Origin: Saccoglossus kowalevskii
Taxonomy: Eukaryota > Hemichordata > Enteropneusta > Harrimaniidae
Length of the DNA: 26,846 bases
Direction of reading: 5' to 3'
Assembly: GCF_000003605.2 (NCBI RefSeq)
Contig: NW_003122923.1
Coordinates: forward strand, 87,539 to 114,384
The notes under the pieces were generated by a model. That model ran no database searches. It saw only the letters and a list, made by a program, of their open reading frames with translations, and had not been told where the DNA came from. Position numbers and translations under genes: made by a program. Shown one piece after another: positions 1 through 26,846 of the stretch. Position 1 is the stretch's first letter, and each line of letters starts with the position of its first letter.

Positions 1-829
1 CCCCTTTTAAAATGTAATGACCCACAAATTAATGAATATTCATGAGCACAGAAACTGCTACGTCATGAATAAATTAGCATAATTTAAAAAAAAATTGCAT
101 AAAGTGTAGGTACTCCTTCTGGAGCTCTGCCTATATTTGTTTTATGGGTGGCTTCTTTCCACTCTGATTCACCTGCATTACTACGTTTGAGTTTTAGTTT
201 GCACTGATTCTGTATTAAACTACTATGCTAGCTACAGGTAATGTATGCGCCAATAACCATCAAGTTCAAATGCTAGTTTTTAAATAAACAGAAGTAGTGT
301 TTTACTGTTACAATGTATAAACATCACGTACACTGCTTATCGAGGAAACAGTCATAATAATATTACTGCACACTCACTGTAACCACCAATTGTGATTATG
401 CCAATTGGTCACTCTGCTCAGGTGTTATTGGTAATAAATCAACAACAAAAAAATAATTTCATACTTTCATAGCCAAATAATCTGTTTGGGTATTAGTCTT
501 ATAGTAATATCAGGTAGTTTATCAGGTTTGGTTGCTTGCAAAAAAGTGTCAGCTCAAATAATTAAAATAAATGTCACATTGCTCTGTTTGGTAGTTTGTG
601 TACTATGGTACCGCTAATTCCCCCAGCATGTCCGTATGTTTAAAACTATGAGCAGTCACTCTAGTTTGTGACAATAGCGTCAGACAGGTTGATTGTTTAT
701 TTAAAGAGTTGATCTGTATTCTAGCTGTTACTTTCAATTCCGATTGGACAGGATTTACAAATATTTGGGATGCATTTGATTAATCTTTTTTTTTCATCAT
801 GAATTTGTTTTTGGTTATTTCACATCCAG
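1..829 (+). other. DHX8 intron, 3' part
   Basis: AT-rich sequence ending in a good pyrimidine tract and CCAG. I looked for the missing N-terminal DHX8 exon (residues like LEYLSLVSKV) in all frames and found nothing, so the stretch reads as the 3' part of an intron whose 5' exon lies outside the window. No repeat or RNA gene was recognised. Confidence 0.6.
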
Positions 830-19943
<19,114 letters not shown>

Positions 19944-20315
19944 TGTTAATGCTAGTTCATTCATTTTGTGCTAACTTTGAGTATATTCATGAAGTTGGCC
20001 ATGTGTGAACCAGACCTTGACTTGGTTTGTTTTAAATATGGATATTAGAAACAATTGCCATATTTTGATTTTGGCTATCGCTCTGGAAACCACTACGTAA
20101 TGTAAATATAACATGGTGTATCAAAACTTACTTCGTCAATGTAAGTTTAAAACTCAAGCCGTTTTAATATTGTCAGATCTGATGAAAAGTTTTTTTTAAC
20201 AGCAAAGTATTTCATTTATTTGTATGTGTATTTCTATTCTATGGCTTGCTTCTCCATGGAATAAAGATGGCATTGTCTTCTGTTTTATAAATAAATAGCT
20301 GTATGCTAAACTGAA
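19944..20315 (+). other. DHX8: DHX8 3' untranslated region (putative)
   Basis: AT-rich non-coding sequence follows the stop codon directly and runs to two overlapping-range polyadenylation signals. No further open frame related to DHX8 is seen. The exact cleavage site cannot be read from sequence, so the right edge is an estimate. Confidence 0.65.
20260..20295 (+). terminator. Polyadenylation signals for DHX8
   Basis: AATAAA occurs at 20260-20265 and again at 20290-20295, 317 and 347 bases after the stop codon. A TG-rich stretch (TTGTCTTCTG) lies between them and TGTATGTCACAC lies downstream near 20330, as expected for cleavage-factor binding. These are the first canonical signals after the gene. 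Confidence 0.65.
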
Positions 20316-22104
20316 TCTTTTTATCACATGTATGTCACACTGATTTCATGGGAAATGTGTCTATAAACATTCAGTGATTTTCAGGGTAAATTGACAGTTT
20401 CAGCTTCTGATTAAACAAAGCCAAACCAAAACTCTCTGAACACAATTCAAAAACATTAGCAATTGAAACAAAATTAGCAGTGACAATGCACAGTCCTTGT
20501 TCTGTATTTAATGCTGAATTCCATCACTACATGAGTGTGGGTGTATTTTTGACTGAATCAGTTATTGGCTGAACATATTTGGTTGAATCCCTAAAAAAAT
20601 TGCAATTTATAACATTGTACCAAGTTTGAATGAAATCATCACTGAGATAGTTGTTTAAATGACATGCACCTGTAAACAGTATGTGTGATTCTGAACACTT
20701 TTACTGACTGATTTTAGACTAAGTGGCTGCTAATTTGACAAATCACAAAATAACAATCAGTATAATAATTGTGTACAAATTTTAACCTGAATCTAGTGAT
20801 ATATTAGTGAAGAATTTGCATAGAATAAAAACAAAATGGCCACTTTTTTTAAATCTTGAAAATAATGACATACACCTGTAACTCAACCTGCCATGCAGAC
20901 TAGTTTTATACATAATGGCAGTCAATTTGACGAAAGAACACATACTTTCAACTGAATCAGGCAATATCAGTAATGAATAAAAGCAGTTCCGAAACAAAAA
21001 TCATAGAGAAACTACTCCAGACTGACGACTGGAACCCAACTTATTAGTCCCCGATTTTGGACTTTGAGCTTGACCAGGTGTCAAGGTTTGGAATTTTGGA
21101 GGTAAGTAGAAGTTTTTTTTCCCTGTCGGCCAAGCTGACCATCACTTTTATACTGGTAGTCAGTACCTATATAACCTCTACCAAAGATTTGGTTGGGAAA
21201 GCTACTCACTCGTAGTTTCAATACAATCCACCAACACCAATAGGGAGAAGCAGTGTGTGCATTTATTTCAAGTTTATGTTGGAACTGTTGAGGTATTCAG
21301 TCTTGTGACACTTGAAACAGCATGGCTAATTGTGTGACTAACTAGTTTAGTTGGGCATTCTAAACTTTGCTTACAGTTGTTAGCCAAGGGAGCAGTTTTA
21401 ACAAGGAGAGCAACTTAAAACTAAGCTATCACCAATTTCAGTGGAAGTTTCGGGCCAAATAAATGCCACATAGTATGCATTGAATTATGACTAAATAAGT
21501 TTGTTTCGCGAACTTGTTGAAGATTGTCAATTGTGTCATCAGTCAGGTTCCGATTCTAAATAGCTGACTTGTTTCAGTTTTGTTTATTAATTCAAAACAT
21601 TGCTTGCTGAATTTTTCAATTTTATCGTGGAGCACAAATAAGTGCAGGTTTACATATATAAGCCCAAAGTTGCGATCAGAATTCTCAATATTGCCTGTTT
21701 ACTGTTAAATACTTTATTTACACCATTTTCATTAAAGTGATAATTACTATGATGCATGAATCGGGTGAAATTTCTAAAGGCCTGGCACTTCTTATGGTAG
21801 CCAAACCCCTATTTAGGTTCTACAAGTATCTGTTGCATTAGGGGACATAGAATGCTTTTACGTAGCCTGGTAGGTACATGTCTAGATTCCCCTGAATGAT
21901 TTACTTTGTTACGAGGCGTGATAATGTAAAAGTACATGTAGTTTCCCTGGTAAGCCTCAGAATGGCCAGTCAGCTGGCGTGAAGCGATATGATTAATCCA
22001 CCGATATTTATTATATGACGTAGCCATCTTGAACACAGTTTCAAACTAAATAAAGAGACAAGTTGATAAACTGTTTCCTACAAATGACAAACTTTTACAT
22101 GTAA

Positions 22105-22312
22105 ATGATCCGTCGGGTAACATTAGCCAACCGTTGAAAAAAATCAACCTCATTCTTTGTTTTTGTGTGGTCAATCCCTTGTATACGAATACCTCATTGG
22201 ATATAGAACACCTTCCCTGGTATATACATGTATTGCGAAATCGTCATCCAACTGTGGCTGATTAGCTCCTAAAGTATGACAACCGTCCCCTGCTGTTATA
22301 AAGATTCGCTCA
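22105..22312. repeat. Dispersed repeat, copy B
   Basis: Same-orientation homologue of 17388-17608; see that entry for landmarks. A related GGGGACATAGAATGCTTTTA also occurs at about 21841, so further partial pieces may be scattered through 21740-22320. It lies close to the 3' end of the shugoshin-like gene, possibly inside its 3' UTR. Confidence 0.6.
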
Positions 22313-22467
22313 GAGTGGGTGTCGGCACCAGCGAGATTCAAAAGCCAACTGTTTAGTCAGCAGTTAGCCAATTTTACAATATTTTCGATGGAAAGAAACC
22401 TTTTTGAACTGAAGTGTTTTCATACAAGATAATGCTAGTTCAGTCGTGAGATAAATTCACAAAACAT

Positions 22468-22473
22468 TTTAAT
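22468..22473 (-). terminator. Possible polyadenylation signal of the shugoshin-like gene
   Basis: ATTAAA on the minus strand, about 265 bases after the stop codon, is the nearest common hexamer. A canonical AATAAA on the same strand occurs only at 22012-22007. Neither has clear supporting downstream elements, so the choice is a guess. Confidence 0.25.
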
Positions 22474-22735
22474 AACCTGCTCAATTTTGGCGAAAGTCGT
22501 CATGACAACTTAATGCAAAAAATAACAACAAATTGTACTACTACTACTGATATGTTAAATGTACCAAAGTTCATCATACTCTCACCGGGAAATTAAACAA
22601 TCCAAAAGTTATAAATAGTCACTATTGAGTACATTGATTCACAAGAGCTATCTGTACATTTCATGTACCGTAAGTAAGTACAACTCACAGCCTAAAGTAT
22701 CAGTTTTAAAACAGTTCTAAGAATAATTTAAAATC

Positions 22736-22777
22736 TCATTTGATATTTGTTACACTGTCCAATGCTTTTCGTGAGCT
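22736..22777 (-). CDS. SGO1: Shugoshin-like terminal coding microexon
   Basis: A strong acceptor (TGTTTTTTGTTTTCTTACAG on the minus strand) precedes 13 codons, SSRKALDSVTNIK, and a TGA stop at 22738-22736. The frame matches the phase-0 donor of the preceding exon. The SSRKALD string resembles the RRSKKRALE segment that follows the basic motif in vertebrate SGO1. This is a good but short match, so the exon is less certain than the previous two. Confidence 0.65.
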   Translation of the reverse strand, partial: SSRKALDSVTNIK

Positions 22778-25700
22778 CTGTAAGAAAACAAAAAACATTA
22801 ATGAAAATTTATATTTTATATGATCTATTTGACCAATATGATTCGCAGCTCTCGTATTCATCGGAACTGGCACGTACTGCTGTATATGGCCGCCATACTG
22901 CTCAAATTATTTGTGACATTGTAGTTGTACGTAATTGTCATGTTCAGCACTGACCTTTCAGTGCCATCAAGTCATTACAACTACTAGGGTATAGAATCCA
23001 GTAATACTTCACAATAGTTGAGAATCGGATGATTTGTTGTTGGCCTCTGGTCGTTCAAAATTAACAACTAATTAGGTAGGATTCATGTTTCTTTTTATAG
23101 TATGCAAATCCATGTGTTAAAAACTGCCATTCATTACGGAGAGTGACAATAAATTGCCCAATGACAGCATGACAGATTTATATGCAAATAAGAAAGATTC
23201 CGAAAGCAATGTGTTCAAATCAATCTCACCTGACCATGTTTTGTCGATTTATCACTCCATCCAACCTTGTAGTTATCACCTCTTCGTAATTTACTGAAAA
23301 AGAAAGAGCATTAAATTGAGAATATTGCTTCTTGTACTTGTATGACAAATATATGGTCAGTATTTATATGTTCCTTTTTGTACATGTTTAAGTTTTACAC
23401 TGAATTAAATCTATGTGGCGAGTTTTAACAAAATTGATCCAAGTACAATGTATTCATAATATAAAATACATGCATGTATTAGAAGCCACATCCCTAATAG
23501 AAGTCGCACCCATTCTTTTTGAACAATTGAGAACCAAATATTCATCATTTCTCATATGTGTAGATGGTCTAATAGAAACTTTGTTGCATTGTACCATTTT
23601 AATAGAAGTTACGGCTTATAATACAGATTTTACAGTACTACATGAAAATTAGAACACGGTTTTCAACTCACAAGCATGAAACATAAGTGACTTTCGAACC
23701 ATGTAGAAAGGGAGTTTCTAAGTGATTTCCAACATGGCTGTAATATCAATTAAATTTCAGTGTATCCCTCACAATTGTTGTTGATATTATGTTTATATCA
23801 CTGTTCATCACATCACTGATACTGTTATTTTTATGATATCAGTGTAGACTATTAACCTTTTCACCATCAGACTTTCTCATCCAAATTGTTTTTCCTTATA
23901 CTTGTCTGTATATGTGGAAATGAAAACAGACAAAATTTGAGTCAATTTTCACTCCAAAAATGTGGCTATTTTTGTCCCAATCTTCTATACTATAAACTAT
24001 TTTGTGAATTTGTGATGGAAAGAGGTGATGAAAAGGTTAAAATTTACATATAATCAACGCAAATTTTACTATAAATGGAACAGAATAAAGTTTTGGGCAA
24101 CTCTGTGCGTCCATTAATGACATTCACATTCTAATCCCTGTAGAGAGCGTAAATCCCATAACTATTTACTTTGTGCTTGAAAATACTCTCTTTACATGTG
24201 ACCCTTTTGAAGATGCAATTCAAAAAGAACAAATATGGTATACACTAAATCTCTATTATTATCAAATATATACTTTCTTTATGATCATATTTAGTAATTA
24301 CACCATGCATTACAAACAGAGACACAATGGCAGAATTTCCAGTGTAAATCGTCTTACAAGATTCCACATTTTTACCCAATTTAAAAAAGATGTATGTACC
24401 CAAAAAATAAATACTGCATTTGGAAACAATTTAATTACAGTTCACTGTTGAACAACTGTAAAATTGGAAACTAATTTGCTCGGATTCAGATTGTATGTAA
24501 CAATAAATGTTGTATACCTGTGGAGTTTCGGTTCCTTGTAGCTTACAACCATAGCTGCGGCTCTGCGACTCTTCTTTACTGCCATTCGGTCAACAGGGGA
24601 TGATTTTCTCTTTTTGGATTTTGATGCGTCAGAAACATACTCGCTGAGATCATCTACTTCCTGCTTCACTACGATCTTTTCTTTGAGTTGTGGCATTTCG
24701 TGTTTGTGATCGGCAACATTTTCGTCCTTTTTTTGTTTATGTTTAGCAAATATTGGCTGCTTGGGAGAAAAGTCATCATTGTCAAGATCATTTTCATCTA
24801 CTAATTTTTGATGGTCAGTAGATCTAGTTTTCCTGCCACAAGTTGATTCCTCGTTATTGTCATTTTCAGAGGGAGGATTTACACGAGCCGCTTTCTTGAC
24901 TTTTTTGACTGGCTGCTCATTTTTCCTTTTTGGAAACAAGACATTTTCAACTTGGTATTCCCCCGCCTGTTTCTCCTCTGTCGTCATGGTAATATTTGTC
25001 AACTCAACGCCACTGCTTTTTGAAATCTTGTTACTTTTCTTTTTTGTATACTTCCGTTTCTTCTTTTCAAGTTTAGCAGAAACCATCTGTTCATCTTCTT
25101 CACCATCCATCACATCTGAAAGCGATCGTTTGTCATCGTCTGTTGTCCTGGAAACCTTGCTGACAATTGTTTTGTCTTCACTAGTGTGAGATTTATGTGG
25201 CACAATTTCAATAACAGGGTGAAACGAATGATCTCCAAATGACAGTTCGCTTACGGAGATATTCTGTTTTTTCTTCTTTGATTTCTTCAATTTCTTTTGA
25301 AGCTCTCCATTGCTGGATTTACTCTCATTTGTCTTTTGCAATTCTCTGAAATCAAATACAACATCCGCCCCATTCTTCTTTTGACTAATTACTTCATCAT
25401 ACTCAGCTGCCAATTTTTTCACTTTTTTCACATGGGGTATTCTGGAAGTTTTATTTTGAGACACAGTTTTCTTTGCAGCATGTCCACGATCTGCTCTTTG
25501 ATCAGTTTTCCTTTTTCTTTTAATGACGATAGCTGGTGTTTTTCTGACACTATTTGTAAATTCTGCATTCAATGGACTTGTTACATTTTCATCAATTTCA
25601 TTTGGAATACCTTCATCAAGAAAACTTGCATGGCAGTCAACCACCTTCATCGTGTTCTTATTAACAATCGTTTCTTCTTCCATTTCTTTGACATCGTTGT

Positions 25701-26000
25701 CACTACTAGAGGACGAGGAATCATTTGAAACGATACAAGGCTTTACAAAAAAAGTTGCTCGTTTATCAGTTGGTTTCAATACGCTTTTTGATGCTGGCTT
25801 CATCACAAATGTACCTCTCCTTGATTGCTCGTCATTTACTGGAATTAAATCTATCTTTTTGTTTAAAACTATAGTTCGCCTGATTTCCTTGAGTTCTGAT
25901 TTCTTTACATCTTCAGAAGATCTTGGTTGGTTATTATGTGTCAGCATCGCACAAGCTTTCTTGCTAGACAATCTTCTGCTTTGCCTTTTATTATGAGGAG
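22736..26000 (-). CDS. SGO1: Shugoshin-like centromeric cohesion protector, C-terminal three exons
   Basis: Gene-level entry on the minus strand; exons are listed separately. They join in one frame to give about 529 residues and a stop. The body is low-complexity, rich in Lys, Ser, Asp and Glu, with several KKxKK and RRxT stretches. The C terminus carries VVSYKEPKLH joined across an intron to SKLRRGD. This is the conserved basic shugoshin motif that binds phosphorylated histone H2A at centromeres; vertebrate SGO1 has a nearly identical SYKEP...SKLRRGD. Known for the family: shugoshins recruit PP2A through an N-terminal coiled coil and keep cohesin at centromeres dephosphorylated until anaphase. 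That coiled coil is not in the window and should lie to the right of 26846 or in unrecognised exons. Whether this is closer to SGO1 or SGO2 cannot be decided; many invertebrates have a single gene. Confidence 0.82.
22778..23229 (-). other. Intron between the last two shugoshin-like exons
   Basis: A 452-bp intron with donor GTGAGA and a strong T-rich acceptor, reading on the minus strand. Nothing recognised inside. Confidence 0.55.
23230..23293 (-). CDS. SGO1: Shugoshin-like exon with SKLRRGD motif
   Basis: A 64-nt exon between CTTTTTCAG and CAG|GTGAGA on the minus strand. With two bases from the large exon it encodes SKLRRGDNYKVGWSDKST followed by KHGQ. The join restores SYKEPKLH-SKLRRGD, which is what identifies the gene. 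Phase agrees on both sides (2 in, 0 out). It was found by looking for the missing half of the motif downstream and is too short to appear as an open frame. Confidence 0.85.
23474..23624. mobile_element. Possible decayed member of the TA-flanked palindromic family
   Basis: Two boxes, GTATTAGAAGCC and TAATAGAAGTCGCACCC, lie about 18 bp apart at 23477-23511. A mirrored box, GTATTATAAGCCGTAAC, reads on the minus strand at about 23622. The arrangement resembles the AGTATAAGCC double boxes in the arms of the elements at 8055-8549 and 12159-13370. The outer CCGT ends and TA flanks were not found, so this is a weak call. Confidence 0.3.
23852..24040. mobile_element. TTAA-flanked MITE, copy 3
   Basis: It starts TTAACCTTTTCACCATCAGA and ends GGTGATGAAAAGGTTAA, the best preserved inverted ends of the three copies, with TTAA at both edges. 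The interior shares AAAATTTGAGTCAATTT, TTTTTGTCCCAATCTTCTAT and TTTTGTGAATTTGTGATG with the others. It lies within the shugoshin-like intron. Confidence 0.8.
24518..26000 (-). CDS. SGO1: Shugoshin-like large exon: Lys/Ser-rich body with half of the C-terminal motif
   Basis: The 1483-nt exon starts after GCTTCACACAG (AG at 26002-26001) and ends at CAC-AG|GTATAC. The open frame extends a little further 5' to 26013, but that codon is TTG, and an in-frame TAA stands at 26043-26041, so the acceptor fixes the start. It encodes about 494 residues. Three related basic motifs near the front (RRTIVLNK, RRGTFVMK, KRATFFVK) look like Aurora-type R-R-x-T phosphosites; this is inference. An SSSSSSDND acidic run looks like a CK2 site cluster. 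The end reads KKSRRAAAMVVSYKEPKLH, the first half of the shugoshin basic motif. The 5' phase is 1, so another coding exon must precede it. Confidence 0.85.
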
Positions 26001-26575
26001 CTGTGTGAAGCAATGACAGATAATTTGGAGTTAGGCATCTTTAGTAAGTTTCTGTTCTATGGGGAGCTGTGTGAAGCAATGACAGATAATTTTGAGTTAG
26101 GCATGTTTAGTAAGTTTGTGTTCTATGGTGAGCTGTGTGAAGCAATGACAGATAATTTTGAGTTAGGCATGTTTAGTAAGTTTGTGTTCTATGGGAGCTG
26201 TGTGAAGCAATGACAGATAATTTTGAGTTAGGCATGTTTAGTAAGTTTGTGTTCTATGGTGAGCTGTGTGAAGCAATGACAGATAATTTGGAGTTAGGCA
26301 TGTTTAGTAAGCTTGTGTTCTATGGGAGCTGTGTGAAGCAATGACAGATAATTTTGAGTTTAATAGGCATGTTTAGTAAGCTTGTGTTCTATGGGAGCTG
26401 TGTGAAGCAATGACAGATAATTTTGAGTTTGGCATGTTTAGTAAGCTTGTGTTCTATGGGAGCTATGTGAAGCAATGACAGATAATTTTGAGTTAGGCAT
26501 GTTTAGTAAGTTTGTGTTCTATGGGAGCTGTGTGAAGCAATGACAGATAATTGGAGTTAAGCATGTTTAGTAAGG
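25996..26575. repeat. Minisatellite, about 66-bp unit, overlapping a splice acceptor
   Basis: About eight to nine copies of a 65-68-bp unit containing GAGCTGTGTGAAGCAATGAC, AGATAATTTTGAGTTAGGC and ATGTTTAGTAAGTTTGTG. The leftmost copy overlaps the acceptor of the large shugoshin-like exon. Read on the minus strand, each unit contains CCTAACTC, a mixed pyrimidine tract and CACAG. One copy has a 4-bp insertion (TTTAATAGGC). The plus-strand open frame at 26013-26213 is a by-product of the period. Confidence 0.95.
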
Positions 26576-26846
26576 GGTGATCTCATATTCAAACATGCGG
26601 GTCAAACCTACGAAAACCCAAACCGCCCTAAACCGCCCGAACAAAACCCAGTTTTGCGGTTTGGAAGTTTAAACAATAGACAGTGCGGTTCAGGACGACC
26701 GCACGAATTTGCATAAAAACTGCGGTTCGAACCGATCTCATTCACACCTCATTCAAGCTGTTGTTTATTTTTAGGATTGACAGTTTACATTGCTTTTTGA
26801 AGACTAGATAGTTGTCTGAAAAATGTGTCGATTTATCGGTGTACAG
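26576..26846. other. Upstream intron of the shugoshin-like gene (presumed), with a GCGGTT cluster
   Basis: No exon was recognised. The part 26600-26735 holds repeated AACCGC/GCGGTT motifs in both orientations, a hairpin GTGCGGT (26683-26689) with ACCGCAC (26698-26704), and the perfect palindrome CGGTTCGAACCG (26723-26734). The remainder is plain AT-rich sequence. It may be a transposon end, cut by the window edge. Confidence 0.4.

Larger units (their letters stand above)
20316..22735. other. Intergenic region between two convergent genes
   Basis: About 2.4 kb between the 3' end of DHX8 and the stop codon of the shugoshin-like gene. It must contain the 3' UTR of the latter at its right end. 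It holds a weak duplication (20657-20760 resembles 20866-20970, both with ATGACATRCACCTGTAA and AATTTGAC) and dispersed repeat copy B. No further gene, RNA gene or promoter was recognised. Confidence 0.55.
23294..24517 (-). other. Intron splitting the shugoshin C-terminal motif
   Basis: A 1.2-kb intron with donor GTATAC and acceptor CTTTTTCAG, reading on the minus strand. It contains MITE copy 3 and a possible decayed palindromic element at 23474-23624. Small open frames within it have no protein-like character. Confidence 0.6.

Noticed and set aside
799-829. ATG at 799 as the DHX8 start codon
   Set aside because: It is in frame with exon a but lies in the pyrimidine tract before the acceptor. 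The family has about 50 further conserved N-terminal residues, so translation starts in an exon outside the window.
24857-25996. Several plus-strand open frames of 110-157 codons
   Set aside because: They are antisense shadows of the Lys/Ser-rich shugoshin-like exon, whose stop-poor complement gives long hydrophobic frames.
26001-26013. Start of the shugoshin-like protein at 26013
   Set aside because: The first codon there is TTG, not ATG, and an in-frame stop lies only ten codons upstream. The CACAG acceptor at 26001-26002 is the natural boundary.
26013-26213. Plus-strand frame of 22-residue repeats
   Set aside because: It is produced by the ~66-bp minisatellite and is broken by the first 65-bp unit. 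There is no sign of a gene.

Overview
This is a stretch of nuclear DNA from a multicellular animal. It is AT-rich and intron-rich, all splice junctions that could be placed are GT-AG, and tandem arrays and short palindromic transposons are abundant. The proteins resemble vertebrate orthologues but the introns do not, which suggests a marine invertebrate, perhaps a hemichordate, amphioxus or lophotrochozoan. The sequence alone does not settle the species. An assembly gap of Ns occupies 12430-13046.

The plus strand from 830 to 19943 carries sixteen coding exons of DHX8, the metazoan orthologue of yeast Prp22. This DEAH-box RNA helicase releases mature mRNA from the spliceosome. The exons join in frame from the N-terminal helical region through an Arg/Ser/Asp-rich tract, an S1 RNA-binding domain and the RecA1/RecA2 helicase core to the C-terminal DEAH-helicase domains and a stop codon. 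Only the first exon or exons (about 50 residues) and the promoter lie upstream of the window. Polyadenylation signals follow at 20260-20295.

The minus strand from 26000 to 22736 carries the C-terminal three coding exons of a shugoshin-like protein, a protector of centromeric cohesin. One large, low-complexity, Lys/Ser-rich exon is followed by two small ones. The identification rests on the conserved C-terminal basic motif (SYKEP-x-L-x-SKLRRGD), which is split across an intron. Its N-terminal coiled coil would lie to the right of the window. The two genes are tail to tail, with about 2.4 kb of mostly featureless 3' sequence between them.

The introns hold the unusual material. There are four unrelated minisatellites: 19 bp at 1086-1910, 29 bp at 5462-7005, 33/66 bp at 11450-11940, and about 66 bp at 25996-26575. 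A TTAC microsatellite forms the 3' end of a 134-bp intron. Two elements with terminal inverted repeats flanked by TA (8055-8549 and 12159-13370) share a terminal design, and a third, decayed one may lie at 23474-23624. A TTAA-flanked MITE family is present in three copies, and an unclassified dispersed repeat in two.

The observations most worth checking are these. The SGO-side array repeats a complete 3' splice-site module (branch-point-like, pyrimidine and AG sequences). The TTAC repeat places a perfect branch-point consensus in every unit directly against an exon. A transposon has inserted cleanly into a minisatellite, and the pre-insertion site can be read. I see no prokaryotic-type system, CRISPR array, rRNA or convincing tRNA.
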